Source: Limosilactobacillus vaginalis DSM 5837 = ATCC 49540
GTDB taxonomy: Bacteria > Bacillota > Bacilli > Lactobacillales > Lactobacillaceae
Direction: 5' to 3'
DNA length: 64,000 bases
NCBI RefSeq assembly: GCF_000159435.1
Contig: NZ_GG693412.1
Location: 72,239-136,238, forward strand
A program made the position numbers and the translations under genes. The notes below the pieces were generated by a model. It was given only the letters and a program-made list of their open reading frames with translations. It had not been told where the DNA came from and searched no databases. Positions 27,897-39,985 of this stretch are shown here, piece after piece. Numbering within the stretch: the stretch's first letter is position 1; the number at the start of each line of letters is the position of its first letter.

Positions 27897-28832
27897 TTAA
27901 TTAACTTGAAATGTGACATAACTGTGGTGCTTCATTGGATCGAAAAGCAACTTAACCGCCTCTCTCCCCAACTCACGGGGACGCAAATCAACCCGCCCAT
28001 CACTATTTGTCAGCATCCCCATTAACCGACTATTGTTAAAGCAAAATACTGGTAACGAGCGCTTTTGCAATTCATGAGAAAAGCGAACAAATAACAGATC
28101 ATCAGAGAATAATAAACCATCTGTTTCGGGATGGTTATTAAGAAAATCATCCAACGAATCAGCATTCGTACCCAATTGCCAAACAACTGCTTTTAAATGA
28201 TGAGTTCTCATGCATTCATCATAACCAGCTGCTCGTTCTCGCTCAAACAACCAGGGATCAACAGATTCAAGAAAAGCTGGATGAGTTAAATGATGGGTTT
28301 TTAACAGTTGTTCTGTTGCTGCTTTTCCGGCAGCAATATTGTCGTTATCAACGAATCGATCCGGATATTGATCCATTGGGTGACCGATAATAACAAAGTT
28401 AAGGTTATTCTGCCGTAAATAAGCTGTTATGGGGTCATTGCTCATTGCATAAAAAACCAGAAAGTTATGGACCTTAGATTGATCAACCATTGAACGAACC
28501 TCTTCAAGCAATTCGTCTTGAGTTGCGGCGATTGCTACCACCATTTCGTAGTGTAGTGGCTGAAGTGCCGTACTAACTCCCCGCATGAGGTCAATATGAA
28601 ATGGGTTTGCTGGTGCCGTATCTTCCGTAACTGGAAAAATTAACCCCACCATATTCGATTCTCCACGAGTAAGATTCCGCGCAGTGTAGTTAGGTTGATA
28701 CCCTAACTCTGCCGCAATCTTCTTAACCCGTTCTCGCGTCTCCTGACTAATTCGCGGATTATCATTCAACGCCCGTGATGTCGTTGAAACGGATACTCCC
28801 GCCTGTTTTGCAATGTCCTTAATTGTTACCAT
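27897..28832 (-). CDS. malR: LacI-family regulator of the maltose operon
   Basis: A 311-residue LacI/GalR protein with the N-terminal HTH IKDIAKQAGVSVSTTSRALN (about residues 4-23), the hinge helix RNLTRGES, and a periplasmic-binding-protein-like sensor domain. It is slightly short for the family because of a short C-terminus. It overlaps the end of rexA by one base (TAATG), so it is at least partly transcribed with rexBA, and it lies directly upstream of malT, whose promoter bears a LacI-type palindrome. The maltose role rests on this neighbourhood. Confidence 0.85.
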   Translation of the reverse strand: MVTIKDIAKQAGVSVSTTSRALNDNPRISQETRERVKKIAAELGYQPNYTARNLTRGESNMVGLIFPVTEDTAPANPFHIDLMRGVSTALQPLHYEMVVAIAATQDELLEEVRSMVDQSKVHNFLVFYAMSNDPITAYLRQNNLNFVIIGHPMDQYPDRFVDNDNIAAGKAATEQLLKTHHLTHPAFLESVDPWLFERERAAGYDECMRTHHLKAVVWQLGTNADSLDDFLNNHPETDGLLFSDDLLFVRFSHELQKRSLPVFCFNNSRLMGMLTNSDGRVDLRPRELGREAVKLLFDPMKHHSYVTFQVN

Positions 28833-31800
28833 TACGGCCGTCCCTCGATTTCAAATGGAATAAACTCACCTAATTCTACCAGGTAGAGTCCCATCTGAAC
28901 AACCGGTATTGGTTTCATAATATTTAATGCTTGTCGATATAACTCCAGCTGACCACGATAACGACCAGTAATTTTAGCTAATTCAAATTCTCGATACTGA
29001 GGATTAATATGATCGGTTTTATAATCGACTAAAGTAATTCCTTTAGGCGTTTCTAAATAGCCGTCAATAATCCCATGAACCAGGATCCGCTCATCATCCC
29101 TTGCTTGAACCTCTTTAAATAGTTCATGACCATTCATTATCATCGCAAATGGTTCTTCCCGATGATAGTTTTGCCCATTGGCGATAATCTGTCGTCCTGG
29201 ATCTGTTTGGAAAAATGCAGCAATTCCTTCCATATTAATAAACGGTGCTACTGCAGAGTTAATTAGGTGTTCCTTAACTAATTGCTGAATCTCTTTTTGG
29301 ACTTGCTTCACCGTGATCTCTTTGTCGTTTAGCGGTAATTTTTGAAATACCAAGTGCGTGGCAGTTCCGACTTCTGTTGCCGCTGGCGATTGATCACCTT
29401 GTTGAATAAACTGTGGTGTCGCAAAATCGTTTCTTAAATAAAGTCCGCGGTTCTTCACCTTTCGTTGCTGTTCATAATCCCACTGACCCATTTCACGATT
29501 ATCCGGATCTTCAAATACCCGTTTTACATCCGTAACTGATTGATAGGCCGTCGTTTTGGTTGCGACTTCGTGTGGATAACGAAAGGCAAGCACTTGATCA
29601 ATCTCCTTTGCTGACGGGGACTCAAGTGATTGCGAACCTACTTCATCCGCTACATTGATTGGCTTAGTTAATTTTTCCAGTTGTTGCTCAACATCAGTAG
29701 CGGTAAAAGTTTGGGCAACGAAGAATGGTTCTGTCGCCATTCCGGTAAATCCTTTTCCCGTATTAAGGGGACTATCTTCCAAAATAATTCCCTTATCTGT
29801 TATGTCATCCCCTGAAATACTTAACTTAGCAGCATTAAACTGCTTAGAATACCGTGCAAGCGCTAAACCGATCCAATCCATAAAGGACTTCACACTTATC
29901 CGTAACTGCGAACCAATCAATTGCTGGTTGCTTTGGAATGCTTTTTGCCAACCATTCCATGCTTCAACTAGTTTTTGGCCCCTTCGCGTTTCGTTAAACG
30001 ATGCCGTAATGATCAGCCGCTGTTCAGCTCGGGTTAGCGCAACGTAGAGGACCCGCAAGTCTTCTGCTCGTTCGCCTTGCTGAATATTATTTAAAATAAT
30101 TTGTCGCTGTGGCGTATCATAAACTAGCCGTTGCTGATCCATTACCTTAATACCAACTCCAGAATTCGGGTCAACAACCGCATTTTCCCGAACAGCCGCG
30201 TTATTAAAATGATGGTTTGTATTAATCAAGAAAACAACTGGAAATTGAAGACCCTTGCTCCCATGAATTGTCATTACGTTAACGGTATTCGTATCTAATT
30301 GTGTTGGCGCTACCCCCAGATCCTGATCATGTTCCTGCATTTTTTCAATAAAGCGCGTGAACTGGTAAAGACCCTTAAAGCTACTTTGCTCATAAGTATG
30401 CGCCCGCTCATATAGTGCATGAAGGTTGGCCTGTCGTTGTTGCCCACCCGGCATTGCACCAACGTAGTCTAAATAACCCGTTTCCTGATAAATATGCCAA
30501 ATTAAATTAACTAAGGTTTGTTGTTGAGCTACTTGCCGAAATTCAGTTAATTGCTCAATGAAAGTAGTTAGTTTCTGCTGAAGACGTGTTAACTGATCAG
30601 AATTCAATGCTGACGATTGCTGAAGGTGGTGACTTTCAAAGTTGCTTTGACACGTCGTTAATGCCGTATAAAAGTCTGCCCGCCGGTTTTGAAGCCGAAT
30701 AAAAGCTAACTCTTTATTACTAAGGCCAACAATTGGTGAACGAAGAACTGCAACTAACGGAATATCTTGCTTAGGATTATCAATAATCTTTAGCAATGCC
30801 ATCATTACCCTGACTTCCGTTGCTTGAAAATAGCTTTCGACATCATGAACTGTCAGCGGAACTTCCAGCTCATTAAACTGTTCCATTAAAGTATTATTAA
30901 TGTTCTTTGTTCGCTCAAGGAGAACGATATCCCCATACTTAACTGGCCGCATTTGCTGTGTTTTTTTATCGTAAATCAATTCTTTATTAGTTACCATCTG
31001 TTTGATTCGCATGGCAACCATCCGTAGTTCTCCAGTTAACTTATCGTCTTCTTGGGGAAGTTTAGGATTGGCGTTGGCATCATAAAGCAATACCTCAGCA
31101 GGGGTAACCTGGTTATCTGGATTTTCGTCGTAATAGGTTGCGGCATACTTCAAATGAGCATCCTTATCATAATCAATCTCACCGACCTGACGATCCATCA
31201 ACTGTTCAAATAGAACATTTGTAAAACCGGTCACGTTTTGCATTGACCGGAAGTTTTCTGCTAGAACAATTGATTCACCACCCTTTCCCTTACGATAATT
31301 CTCATATTTTGCAAGGAAAAGAGTTGGATCTGCCTCACGAAAACGGTAGATTGACTGTTTTACGTCACCAACCATGAATAAGTTTTGCTGATCTGGACTG
31401 GCTAATTGCATCAAGATCTTTTCCTGAAGCGGGTTGGTATCCTGATACTCATCAATCATAATTTCTTGATAGTGTTCACGTAATTCGTTAACAAGGGTAA
31501 CCCAATCTGGCTGATCCGCAGGTGGCGTTAAGATTTGGTAAGCATAGTGCTCCAAATCGCTAAATTCTAAAACATGACGATTCAATTTTGCTTGTTGGTA
31601 AGCTCGTGAAAACTCAATTGTAACCGCTGATAATTCATTTAGGATTCCGGCCGCATGATTTGCAACTTGCCGGAAACGTTGTTCATCATATTCAAAGTAA
31701 TCTGTCGCTAAGGATTTCAGTTGTTCTTTGAGTCCGTTTCGCGCCTTTATTAATGACTGGTAAGTCTCATATTCGGGATCCTTCTTCTTTGCCCCGCCAC

Positions 31801-32692
31801 TCATTCGAGCATATTTAACTCCCTGAAATGCGGCACGGATGTCTCCCCACTGGTCTTGATCCAAACTCGTGATCAGATCCCTAATTTGTTCCTGGTCACT
31901 TTTGATGATTTCAGCTGGTTTATCATATCCAAGGTCTGCCATTCGAATACTCAATTCGGCATAGTCATTCATCAGCTGTTTCAAATTATTTTTAACAACT
32001 GGTTTTAGCTGTTCTTGATAGAATTTGGTACTAGTAATTGAATCATTTCCCAGGAAATAATTGTCAGCTAGTCCTTGTAACCAGCTCTCCGGTTCTGGCT
32101 GAGCATTTGCTGTTTCATATAACTTCAAAACCAGATCATCTAATCCTTGTGCGTCACGGTCATTAGAGAAATTAGTTACCAGTTCGCTAAAGCTTGCCCG
32201 CTCATCATTGGCTTGCTCAAGTGGTGATTCATATAGTTTTTCACTAACTTGTTGCCAGATTTCTTCTTGAAGAAGGAGACGCTCGGTATCATCCGTTAAT
32301 AGCCGAAATTGAGGATCTAAATGGATTAAGTAATAGTAGCGCTTTATTAGTTTTAGGCAAAAGGCGTGAATGGTACTAATATCGGCCGTAGCTAACCGAT
32401 TAATTTCATTAATCATTCGCCGCTGCTGTTGCTGTTCTTCAGCGTTATGCACTGGTTGGCGGACTGCTTCTTGGAGAGCTTCACGAATCTTATCCCGCAT
32501 ACTCTTTGCCGCGGCATCCGTAAAGGTCACCATCAACATCCGATCGACATGAATTCCCTCTCTGATCAATTTAATAGCACGTTCAACCAAAACTGCTGTT
32601 TTCCCTGATCCTGCTGAAGCGGAAACAAGAATGTTCTTCCCACGATCATCTATCGCTCGTTGTTGACTTGGCGTTGGGTTAAATGTTGCCAT
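28832..32692 (-). CDS. addA: ATP-dependent helicase/nuclease subunit A
   Basis: A 1286-residue UvrD/Rep-type helicase with a C-terminal RecB-family nuclease (AddA/RexA). Walker A is [12 protein letters not shown] near residue 25, Walker [15 protein letters not shown], motif [17 protein letters not shown], and the nuclease has LVDYKTD. With AddB it processes double-strand breaks for RecA loading at Chi sites. It starts one base into the end of addB and its own stop overlaps the start of malR. Confidence 0.95.
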   Translation of the reverse strand: MATFNPTPSQQRAIDDRGKNILVSASAGSGKTAVLVERAIKLIREGIHVDRMLMVTFTDAAAKSMRDKIREALQEAVRQPVHNAEEQQQQRRMINEINRLATADISTIHAFCLKLIKRYYYLIHLDPQFRLLTDDTERLLLQEEIWQQVSEKLYESPLEQANDERASFSELVTNFSNDRDAQGLDDLVLKLYETANAQPEPESWLQGLADNYFLGNDSITSTKFYQEQLKPVVKNNLKQLMNDYAELSIRMADLGYDKPAEIIKSDQEQIRDLITSLDQDQWGDIRAAFQGVKYARMSGGAKKKDPEYETYQSLIKARNGLKEQLKSLATDYFEYDEQRFRQVANHAAGILNELSAVTIEFSRAYQQAKLNRHVLEFSDLEHYAYQILTPPADQPDWVTLVNELREHYQEIMIDEYQDTNPLQEKILMQLASPDQQNLFMVGDVKQSIYRFREADPTLFLAKYENYRKGKGGESIVLAENFRSMQNVTGFTNVLFEQLMDRQVGEIDYDKDAHLKYAATYYDENPDNQVTPAEVLLYDANANPKLPQEDDKLTGELRMVAMRIKQMVTNKELIYDKKTQQMRPVKYGDIVLLERTKNINNTLMEQFNELEVPLTVHDVESYFQATEVRVMMALLKIIDNPKQDIPLVAVLRSPIVGLSNKELAFIRLQNRRADFYTALTTCQSNFESHHLQQSSALNSDQLTRLQQKLTTFIEQLTEFRQVAQQQTLVNLIWHIYQETGYLDYVGAMPGGQQRQANLHALYERAHTYEQSSFKGLYQFTRFIEKMQEHDQDLGVAPTQLDTNTVNVMTIHGSKGLQFPVVFLINTNHHFNNAAVRENAVVDPNSGVGIKVMDQQRLVYDTPQRQIILNNIQQGERAEDLRVLYVALTRAEQRLIITASFNETRRGQKLVEAWNGWQKAFQSNQQLIGSQLRISVKSFMDWIGLALARYSKQFNAAKLSISGDDITDKGIILEDSPLNTGKGFTGMATEPFFVAQTFTATDVEQQLEKLTKPINVADEVGSQSLESPSAKEIDQVLAFRYPHEVATKTTAYQSVTDVKRVFEDPDNREMGQWDYEQQRKVKNRGLYLRNDFATPQFIQQGDQSPAATEVGTATHLVFQKLPLNDKEITVKQVQKEIQQLVKEHLINSAVAPFINMEGIAAFFQTDPGRQIIANGQNYHREEPFAMIMNGHELFKEVQARDDERILVHGIIDGYLETPKGITLVDYKTDHINPQYREFELAKITGRYRGQLELYRQALNIMKPIPVVQMGLYLVELGEFIPFEIEGRP

Positions 32693-35600
32693 TACTCTTT
32701 AGTCCCTCCTTCTTTCTTTGCATTATCAAAATCTTCCTTCGCTTTCCGTGGATCAAGCTGACGGTAACGCTGCTGATCCAGCATATTGTCAAATTGATAA
32801 ATATCCTTGAAGTCGCTATAGTCTAATCCCGTTGACCGTTTACTTCCCTCAATTAACCGGTAAGGATTTAACTTAACCTGTCCCTCAAGGATTTTATCTC
32901 CCGCGGCAATAATTAATTGTTTATTCCATTCTTGGAGCCAGTGTAACTGATCAGGAGTAACAAGGAGCGCGTCCTTTTTAGCAGAAATGCCGCCCTTTTT
33001 AGTAACCTTTAACGGGTACAAGACCGACTGATTATCTTGAAGTTTCTGATCGAGCGAGTCAAGGATCGCTGGTTCATTCAGGAGAATTCCCTTGTATTCG
33101 TGGGAGCTTAACTGTAACTCTTCTAAATCCTTATGCTGGTTTCGTTTCCAATCAAACTTGGGATTATTTAAGTGCAGGTATAATGCTCCCGCAAGCCGTG
33201 CTGTTGGCTCGTCTAATTCCTGCAGATTGCTTTGTAACCCATTTAAATAGGTTAATAACTGTAAGGAAATGCCATAGTAAGCCGATGTAAGGTCAAAGGT
33301 ATGGTTGCTTGATTTGTAATCAACAACGGTAAGAAAATCACTTGGCTGTAAAAGATCAGTTAACTGCTCCTTAGGAAGGCGATCAATTCGGTCAATTCGG
33401 CCACGCAAATAAATCCGATCTCCAGAAGCTAATGGGTAGTCTAATGCTTTCAAGTTAACTTGATTTGGACTGCCAATCCGGCCAAATTGCGCTTCAGTCT
33501 TAAAAGGTCGAGCCTCAGTATACTGAGCTTGCTGACACATTGTTTTAAGCATTGTTGTCACAATCGTCCGTAACTGGTGATACTGGAACTTTGCCTGGGT
33601 TGATGATTCCGTTAGTCGGACTAATTCAGGCTGGTTCTTTTCAGCGGCCTGTAACGCCTCATCAATAAACCTTCTTAATTCCTGCGAATCAGCTACTAAC
33701 TCCTTTAATTCAACTTGTTGTTGACGAGTGTTATTAATAAAGGTCTCCATCGCCTTATGGAAGAAAGTCCCGATCCGATCAGAAGACATTTCAAGGCGGT
33801 CTCGTTTTTGAAGTTGTAAACCATACTTTAAGAAATATTCGTACTGATTAATGTAAAAGTTTTGCAACTGTGAAATTGAAGCATACAAAACCCGTTGTCC
33901 ACCCTTATTAGGGGTAGCGTGGAGATATAATGCTTGCGCTAACGTTGCTCCAATGTCGTCCACAACGTTATGGTAATTAAATCCTTGATTTACCATTTCT
34001 AAGCGCTGTTGAAGTCTTTTTCCTAAAGCATTATCAGTAGCATCTGAGCTTAACTGCCACTGCTTTGCTAATAAAATCAAATCCTGTTTAATTTTTTTCC
34101 AGGCCGATGGCATCTGGACTGGTGCAGCAACTGCTTTTTGGTCATCCCGTACCTGACGGCCTACCCGCACTAGCTGACTTAGACTAGCTTCCGGACTACT
34201 GATGAACTGCTGAGCACTTTCCCTACCAACCTTACTAGTTACTAATGGCGAATTAATAATCGGTTGCTGGAGATAAGCAGCCAAGTCGCGCATATATGGT
34301 GAAATCGTCAACTCTTTATCATCATTGGTTGCTTGTGGAGCCGTGAAAATCAACTGTTGCTTTGCAGAAAGCATCCCCAAATAATGCACAAATGGTTCAT
34401 TATTCAATTCTGTTATCATGTCAGCCGGTAAGTATTGAAAATCATCATCTAAATATGGAGCTAAGATCTGCTTATCTTGATCAGTCAGTAATCCATCGTT
34501 TTCGCGTACTTCTGGCATCACATCATCAGTTGAGCCGATCATAAAGACAACCTTTTTATTTTGACTTTGCACAATTCCCGTTTCGGAAACAACCACTTGA
34601 TCAAGCGTTGCTGGAATTTGGGAATATTGGGCTGCTGAGAAACCGGCTTGGATAATCTCATTAAATTTTTCAAGATAATCGTCGATATTCTCCTTGTCCA
34701 ACTGATCTTCTCCAAGGATCTCGACATATTCTTGAAGGATCTGGCAAAACTTTTCCCAAACTTGTTGTGGCTGACGTGCCAAATCAAGATCACGAGTACT
34801 CTGATATTGTTGCCATTGATATAGTCGTTCAGTAACCCCATTTTGTTGCAAAAAGTTAAACAGCATCGTTGCCAACTCCCGGCCTGATTCTGCTTCCTTT
34901 AGTTGGTTTAAAAATGGCACGATTGTTTCAACAACGTAATTATGAACAATCGCTAATTGCTGATTTAATTGTTCTACTTGCGGAGTGGTTGCTTTTTCTC
35001 GCTGGTCCTCAGCATCTTTAACGGTCCATAAGTCTGAGTTTATCCAATCCTGTTTTCCGCGAATTGCCTGCTTTAAACACCAATTTTCGGTAGTGAATAC
35101 CGCTTCTTGAAAAGTCTTGATTGGCATTAACTCACCAGTCGCTAATCGTGGTACCAATAGCCACGTCTTTAGCAACTGCATAATATCTCCTAATTGATAC
35201 CCTCGTTGGTCAATACTAAACAACGTGCTTAACAAGATTACCAGCGGATGCTGATCCATTTTACGTTCATGATCATCAAAAACCGGTACCTGATTTTGTG
35301 CAAAGATCGGCGAGATCATGTTCTGATAACCATCGAGGTGCCGGGTCAAAACTAAGAAATCCCGGTAACGATACTTGCCACTAGCGACCAACTGTCTAAT
35401 TTTTATGGCTACTTTTTCTAATTCTTCACGACGATTTGCCATTGTATAAAATTGAACCGCTGAAGGTACCGTCAACTGGCTAGTTTCCGTTGTTGAAATT
35501 GGTCCTGCTGCATACCGCTTAAAGTAATGATCAACCCTTTGAAGATCATCATTAACTCGCGGTTGTGTTGCAAACCATACATTCGGCTGAAGTTGGATTT

Positions 35601-36468
35601 GTTGTGGTTCTTGCTGAGCCAGCTTCCAGAGCCGTCGATAAACCATTGCCGAGGAATAGAACAAATCATTTTCGGCAGGAACTTCACTTGGACTAGGGTG
35701 ATTTTGGTCAGGATAACCCCGATCGAGAACCAGTGAGACCATTGTAGCTGCCCCATTTTCTACTAAAGCATCAACAATTCGTTGTTCACTAGCAGTAAAC
35801 TGTGCAAATCGATCAATAAAGAAGTGCATGTGATGAACTTCTTTATTAGTTTGTAAATACTTAACTAACTGCAAATAAAGCTCATTATTTCCCAGGAAAT
35901 TTTGCCGAAGTTGTTCCTCATAAGCATGGTAAATAATCTCAATATCATGCATCTTAGTTAGCCAGACACGGTTAGCCCCTGATGATTGGTCTTGCTGAAT
36001 TTGCTCAAGGATCACTGAAAAATCGTCCGCTGAAATATTAGCACTTTTTAGTTCTTCTAATTGCTCCGTCAGCTTCTGAATAAAGCCTGGCCGCTTAATT
36101 TCGCTTGCATAAAGGTGTAGCTCCTGAGCATGTTCCTGAGCCACTTGGGATGTCAGCATCGTCATTCCGATCTTAGAAATTCGTGGTGTTTGAAAAGCTG
36201 GTGTATCACGTAAAAGGAACCACGCTAACCGGCTAAAGGATAGTACCTGAAGCTTTTCTGAAGCAAAGCGTTGATCATTATCAAGGCCCATTCGTTTTCG
36301 TAAACCAGCCAAGATACTTATTTCTGTTTCAAATTTAATATGGTTAGGAACCAAGTAGAAAAACCGGTCTTTAGCTGAGGCCTTTTTCATTTGGTCTGCC
36401 AGTTGATCGATCATTACTAGTTCATGATCCATTGCACGAGTGCCTAAAACAAAGCCTAGAGTTCCCAT
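32692..36468 (-). CDS. addB: ATP-dependent nuclease subunit B
   Basis: A 1258-residue AddB/RexB protein. The N-terminal region is helicase-like but its P-loop is degenerate ([12 protein letters not shown], no GKS/T), as expected of lactobacillar RexB. The C-terminal nuclease has RIDRIDRL and VVDYKSSNH. The four-cysteine iron-sulphur cluster of Bacillus AddB is not visible. First gene of the addB-addA-malR unit. A LexA-like box lies about 50 bases upstream. Confidence 0.93.
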   Translation of the reverse strand: MGTLGFVLGTRAMDHELVMIDQLADQMKKASAKDRFFYLVPNHIKFETEISILAGLRKRMGLDNDQRFASEKLQVLSFSRLAWFLLRDTPAFQTPRISKIGMTMLTSQVAQEHAQELHLYASEIKRPGFIQKLTEQLEELKSANISADDFSVILEQIQQDQSSGANRVWLTKMHDIEIIYHAYEEQLRQNFLGNNELYLQLVKYLQTNKEVHHMHFFIDRFAQFTASEQRIVDALVENGAATMVSLVLDRGYPDQNHPSPSEVPAENDLFYSSAMVYRRLWKLAQQEPQQIQLQPNVWFATQPRVNDDLQRVDHYFKRYAAGPISTTETSQLTVPSAVQFYTMANRREELEKVAIKIRQLVASGKYRYRDFLVLTRHLDGYQNMISPIFAQNQVPVFDDHERKMDQHPLVILLSTLFSIDQRGYQLGDIMQLLKTWLLVPRLATGELMPIKTFQEAVFTTENWCLKQAIRGKQDWINSDLWTVKDAEDQREKATTPQVEQLNQQLAIVHNYVVETIVPFLNQLKEAESGRELATMLFNFLQQNGVTERLYQWQQYQSTRDLDLARQPQQVWEKFCQILQEYVEILGEDQLDKENIDDYLEKFNEIIQAGFSAAQYSQIPATLDQVVVSETGIVQSQNKKVVFMIGSTDDVMPEVRENDGLLTDQDKQILAPYLDDDFQYLPADMITELNNEPFVHYLGMLSAKQQLIFTAPQATNDDKELTISPYMRDLAAYLQQPIINSPLVTSKVGRESAQQFISSPEASLSQLVRVGRQVRDDQKAVAAPVQMPSAWKKIKQDLILLAKQWQLSSDATDNALGKRLQQRLEMVNQGFNYHNVVDDIGATLAQALYLHATPNKGGQRVLYASISQLQNFYINQYEYFLKYGLQLQKRDRLEMSSDRIGTFFHKAMETFINNTRQQQVELKELVADSQELRRFIDEALQAAEKNQPELVRLTESSTQAKFQYHQLRTIVTTMLKTMCQQAQYTEARPFKTEAQFGRIGSPNQVNLKALDYPLASGDRIYLRGRIDRIDRLPKEQLTDLLQPSDFLTVVDYKSSNHTFDLTSAYYGISLQLLTYLNGLQSNLQELDEPTARLAGALYLHLNNPKFDWKRNQHKDLEELQLSSHEYKGILLNEPAILDSLDQKLQDNQSVLYPLKVTKKGGISAKKDALLVTPDQLHWLQEWNKQLIIAAGDKILEGQVKLNPYRLIEGSKRSTGLDYSDFKDIYQFDNMLDQQRYRQLDPRKAKEDFDNAKKEGGTKE

Positions 36469-36518
36469 GGTGATCCATCCTTTTTACATAAATTCAAATT
36501 CAATTTTACCATACGCAT

Positions 36519-36532
36519 CGAACAAATGTTTA
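36519..36532 (-). promoter_or_regulatory. LexA-like SOS box upstream of addBA
   Basis: CGAACAAATGTTTA matches CGAACRNRYGTTYG at 13 of 14 positions. A TAAAAT-like -10 lies just downstream (about 36509-36504). Confidence 0.55.
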
Positions 36533-36544
36533 GGTAAATTATTT

Positions 36545-36583
36545 AAAAAGGAGCAGTCCATTAGTAATAAAGGCCCACTCCCA
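36545..36583 (-). terminator. Weak intrinsic terminator after the TauE-family gene
   Basis: GGAGTGGGCC-like arm pairing with GGACTGCTCC, followed by TTTTTAAAT on the minus strand. Confidence 0.5.
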
Positions 36584-36597
36584 ACAATAATATTTCT

Positions 36598-37365
36598 TTA
36601 TAAGTATGCCTGCTTAAAGAAGATGATTGCCTGAGTTAGAGCAAGCAATGCAATTACCCAGCGCATCAATTTAGCAGGGACATATCGTAAAACAATTGGT
36701 CCTAAGTAACCACCAATAAACATTCCTACTGCCATTGGAATTGCATCCCACCAATAAATTTTTGATGTGAATGAATAAATAATCAAGGCAACGAGGTTAG
36801 TAAAGCCGCAAACCGCATTTTTGATTGCGTTTGATACTAAAAAGTCCTCATCAGTCAAGTATGTTAATAATACTAAAATTACAATCCCGCTTGCGGCACC
36901 AAAGTAACCCGCATATCCCCCAACAACTATCAGGAGAAAGATATACAAAACTTTTAACCACTGAGGTTTCTGTTTAGTTAAGTCGGGTTGGTGCTTCCCT
37001 GAAACTAAAATCATTGCACCCGCAATCAAAATAAAGAACGGGACTACTCGTTCAAACACCTTCCCCGGAAAAGCAAGTAAAAGAATGCAACCAATAATTG
37101 AACCGATCACAGTAAAGAAACCGTAGATCCATACCTGACGCCAGTGACCGTGGAGTTCCCTTCCAGAAGCAAATACCGCGCCCAGGCTATTCCAAATCAG
37201 TGCAGCATCATTTGTCACATTAGCATAGACTGGAGCTACACCAACACTTAAAAGCAGTGGGTATGATGCCAATGAAGCAAAAGAAGCTGCCGAAGCTAAA
37301 ATTCCCGCAACGACACCACCAAGTAATAAGTAAATTAATGTTCCAATCGATGGAATTCCTGCCAT
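36598..37365 (-). CDS. TauE/SafE-family membrane permease
   Basis: A 255-residue polytopic protein with about eight membrane helices in two repeats, each starting with a Gly-rich segment (LLLGGVVAGILASAASFASLASYPLLL; VGGYAGYFGAASGIVILVLL). This is the TauE/SafE pattern of putative sulfite or organosulfonate exporters; the actual substrate is unknown. Located between addBA and a cardiolipin synthase gene on the same strand, 33 bases from the latter, so it may be co-transcribed with it. Confidence 0.8.
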   Translation of the reverse strand: MAGIPSIGTLIYLLLGGVVAGILASAASFASLASYPLLLSVGVAPVYANVTNDAALIWNSLGAVFASGRELHGHWRQVWIYGFFTVIGSIIGCILLLAFPGKVFERVVPFFILIAGAMILVSGKHQPDLTKQKPQWLKVLYIFLLIVVGGYAGYFGAASGIVILVLLTYLTDEDFLVSNAIKNAVCGFTNLVALIIYSFTSKIYWWDAIPMAVGMFIGGYLGPIVLRYVPAKLMRWVIALLALTQAIIFFKQAYL

Positions 37366-37398
37366 TTCTCTCTCCCTATCAAACTAACTTATTAAATC

Positions 37399-38877
37399 CT
37401 ACAGAATCGGTGATAGTAACCGTGAAAATGTCTGCTTAAACCGCAACCACCGCGATTGGTTGGCAAACATTTCTGGCGTAATCACCCGTGAACTACGAAT
37501 ATCATTTACAAAGATCTGTTCTAGCTTATCCGTCATATTGCGATCGTAAATAAAGGAATTAATTTCGAAATTTAATTTAAAGCTTCGAAAATCAAGGTTT
37601 GCAGAACCAACACTTGCCATTCTGCCATCGATCATGATCGTTTTGGCATGCAAAAAACCATTTTCGTAAAAGTAAATGGTGATATCATGGTTTGCCAATA
37701 CTCGAGCATAGTATTGAGTTGCCCGGTAAACAAACGGATGATCCGGCTTGCACGGAACCATTATCCTGACATCTACTCCCGAATGAGCAGCTACCTGAAG
37801 CGCATCAATCACACTATCATCTGGAATTAAATATGGGGTTTGAATCCAAATATGATCAGTCGCAGCGTTAATTAACCGCAAATAACCTAACTTAATGTTT
37901 TCCTGTGGTGATTCTGGACCACTAGAAACGATCTGCAGTGACGTTTCGTTCCCAAGCTGACTCTTATCTAATTTAATTTCAGGGAAGAAGCGCCGAAAAT
38001 GCTTAATTCGACTTTCCTGATGCTTAACTGAGGCATTCCAGTCACGAATAAACCGCTGTTGTAGGCTATATACACCGCCACCGATAATTCGGAGGTGAGT
38101 GTCACGCCACGGACCAAACTTCTTTACCCGCCCAAGGTACTGATCACCAATATTAAAGCCACCGACATAGCCAATTTTGCCGTCAATTACAACGATCTTA
38201 CGGTGATCACGGTAATTCAACCGAAAATCAATAAAGTTGCTATGGGTCATCAAGAATGGCGTTGCATAGCCGCCACGTTTACGGAGTCCGTTATAAAAAT
38301 CAGAACGAACCCCCATCGAACCCCATGAATCATAAAGCACCCGAATCTCAACGCCCTCTGCTGCCTTCTGCTCTAACAGGGTCCGTAATTCATTCCCGAT
38401 TTGATCATTATAGATTGTATAAAATTCAATATTAATGCTCTTTTGGGCCGCTTCAATGTCAGCAAAGAGCTGTTGAAATAGCTTATCACCATCTATATAA
38501 ACTTTGACATTATTATGACGGGTCAGAAAGGCGTTATCTAAACTTTGAAAAAGCATTACCGTCCGTCGATACATTTGAGCAGTTGAATGCTTCGGTTTTG
38601 GCATATTTTGAAACTGAACCTTTTGCCGGTCAACAGCCTGTTTCAATTTCAATTGCGTCTGCGATTTAATTCGCTCTAACCGACGCTGTGGCAACTTTCG
38701 TCCGAGAAACGCGTAGATAATAAATCCAACTACCGGAAGCAATAATAGCACAAGCAGCCATGCCCAGGTTGCCGCAATATCTCGCTTTTCTCTAAAGACC
38801 GTAAATAGTGCCGCAATTTCGTTAATAACGACAATTGTAATCAGCAACCACTTAATAACATTCCACGTTAATATCAT
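37399..38877 (-). CDS. cls: Cardiolipin synthase (first paralogue)
   Basis: A 492-residue phospholipase D-superfamily enzyme joining two phosphatidylglycerols. Two N-terminal helices (about 5-55), then HKD motif 1 in HRKIVVIDGKIGYVGGFN and HKD motif 2 in HAKTIMIDGRMASVGSAN, both complete. A second cls gene lies at 44404-45894. It likely heads a transcript with the downstream TauE-type permease. Confidence 0.92.
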   Translation of the reverse strand: MILTWNVIKWLLITIVVINEIAALFTVFREKRDIAATWAWLLVLLLLPVVGFIIYAFLGRKLPQRRLERIKSQTQLKLKQAVDRQKVQFQNMPKPKHSTAQMYRRTVMLFQSLDNAFLTRHNNVKVYIDGDKLFQQLFADIEAAQKSINIEFYTIYNDQIGNELRTLLEQKAAEGVEIRVLYDSWGSMGVRSDFYNGLRKRGGYATPFLMTHSNFIDFRLNYRDHRKIVVIDGKIGYVGGFNIGDQYLGRVKKFGPWRDTHLRIIGGGVYSLQQRFIRDWNASVKHQESRIKHFRRFFPEIKLDKSQLGNETSLQIVSSGPESPQENIKLGYLRLINAATDHIWIQTPYLIPDDSVIDALQVAAHSGVDVRIMVPCKPDHPFVYRATQYYARVLANHDITIYFYENGFLHAKTIMIDGRMASVGSANLDFRSFKLNFEINSFIYDRNMTDKLEQIFVNDIRSSRVITPEMFANQSRWLRFKQTFSRLLSPIL

Positions 38878-39009
38878 TACGGCACTCCCCTTTTTTATCC
38901 CTTTAATTCTAACTCATAAAAATTGGATAACCAACGGCAGTTACAAAATCTTTCTTTTTTTGTTCTATAATGAAAGAAATTTATTAGTGAACCGAGGTTA
39001 ATTTAAATC

Positions 39010-39588
39010 ATGTCAACAATTTATCTTCGCCGCGCTAAATTAGCAGATCTCGATACTATTATGGAGATCATCGAGGAAGCGCGAAATTCACTTAAGAATG
39101 ATGGCAACCCTCAATGGCAAGATGGTCACCCTGATCGTGCAATGATTGCTCATGATATTTCCCAGGAAATAAGTTGGGGCCTCGTGGTAAATGATCAAGT
39201 TGCCGGAACTGCAGCTCTCCAACTTGCTCCCGAGCCTTCATACCAAAACATTCATAATGGCCAGTGGAGTCACCCTCAATCTCCATATGCCACAATTCAT
39301 CGAGTAGCTCTTTCAAGTAATTACCGTGGACAGGGACTCGCCAAGTTCCTCTTCAGTAACCTTATTACTGTCGGTCAACTCCAAGGACGGACTAACTTCC
39401 GCCTTGATACTCACGAAAAGAACAAACAAATGCAGAAGCTAGCTCATGATTTTGGCTTTATTCGTTGTGGTGAAGTTACCGTTAATGACAAAAACGACCC
39501 AAAACGGCTTGCTTTTGAACTAAATCTCAATCACGGTTATAAAGTTACAAGAATTACTAACGACTTTATGAAAGGACTGTTAAAATAG
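39010..39588 (+). CDS. GNAT-family N-acetyltransferase
   Basis: A 192-residue acetyltransferase with acetyl-CoA loop VALSSNYRGQGLAKFLF (R/QxxGxG/A type), a preceding beta-strand TIHRVAL, and C-terminal FRLDTHEKNKQMQKLAHDFGF. The family acetylates amines of small molecules or proteins; the substrate is unknown. TATAAT at 38966-38971 precedes it. Divergent from cls. A small hypothetical gene follows 38 bases later. Confidence 0.85.
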   Translation: MSTIYLRRAKLADLDTIMEIIEEARNSLKNDGNPQWQDGHPDRAMIAHDISQEISWGLVVNDQVAGTAALQLAPEPSYQNIHNGQWSHPQSPYATIHRVALSSNYRGQGLAKFLFSNLITVGQLQGRTNFRLDTHEKNKQMQKLAHDFGFIRCGEVTVNDKNDPKRLAFELNLNHGYKVTRITNDFMKGLLK

Positions 39589-39626
39589 GAAGTGTAGGAT
39601 ATAATTTTACTTATAGGAGGGATTTT

Positions 39627-39908
39627 ATGCAGTACGCAAAAAACGATCTGGGTTATTTAGTTCGCCAACACAATGAACTAGTTAATAAGATCCAAAAAAT
39701 TCATCCAGAAATTGAGCAGCTTAGTAAGCGAATTGGCTTAAAGCCAGATGATGACTTCTGGAAGATGTACTTAAACCAACAATGGTTGCCTACTAGTACA
39801 GCAATCCAAAGTCGCCTCTTTAGGCTTCAAAAAGAGTTCTTTGATCTCGGTGAACGAGCCGGATTGATTGAAATTAAGATTAACCAACTAAAAAAGAACG
39901 CTGCTTAA
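39627..39908 (+). CDS. Small hypothetical coiled-coil protein
   Basis: A 93-residue soluble protein not recognised as a named family. It is mostly helical: LVNKIQKIHPEIEQLSKRIG and a second helix RLFRLQKEFFDLGERAGLIEIKINQLKK, separated by DDDFWKMYLNQQWLP. Strong ribosome site (AGGAGG, seven bases before ATG) and normal codon use make it a credible gene. It lies behind the acetyltransferase gene and before a bidirectional terminator. Confidence 0.65.
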   Translation: MQYAKNDLGYLVRQHNELVNKIQKIHPEIEQLSKRIGLKPDDDFWKMYLNQQWLPTSTAIQSRLFRLQKEFFDLGERAGLIEIKINQLKKNAA

Positions 39909-39929
39909 TTAGCGCTTAACATAGTTAAA

Positions 39930-39984
39930 AATAAAATGACGGTGACCGGGGAACATTTCGTATTTACCGGCCACCGTTATTTTA
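39930..39984. terminator. Bidirectional intrinsic terminator
   Basis: AAATGACGGTG plus CCGG pairing with CCGG plus CACCGTTATTTT; it serves the small hypothetical gene and convergent mazF. Confidence 0.8.
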
Positions 39985-39985
39985 A

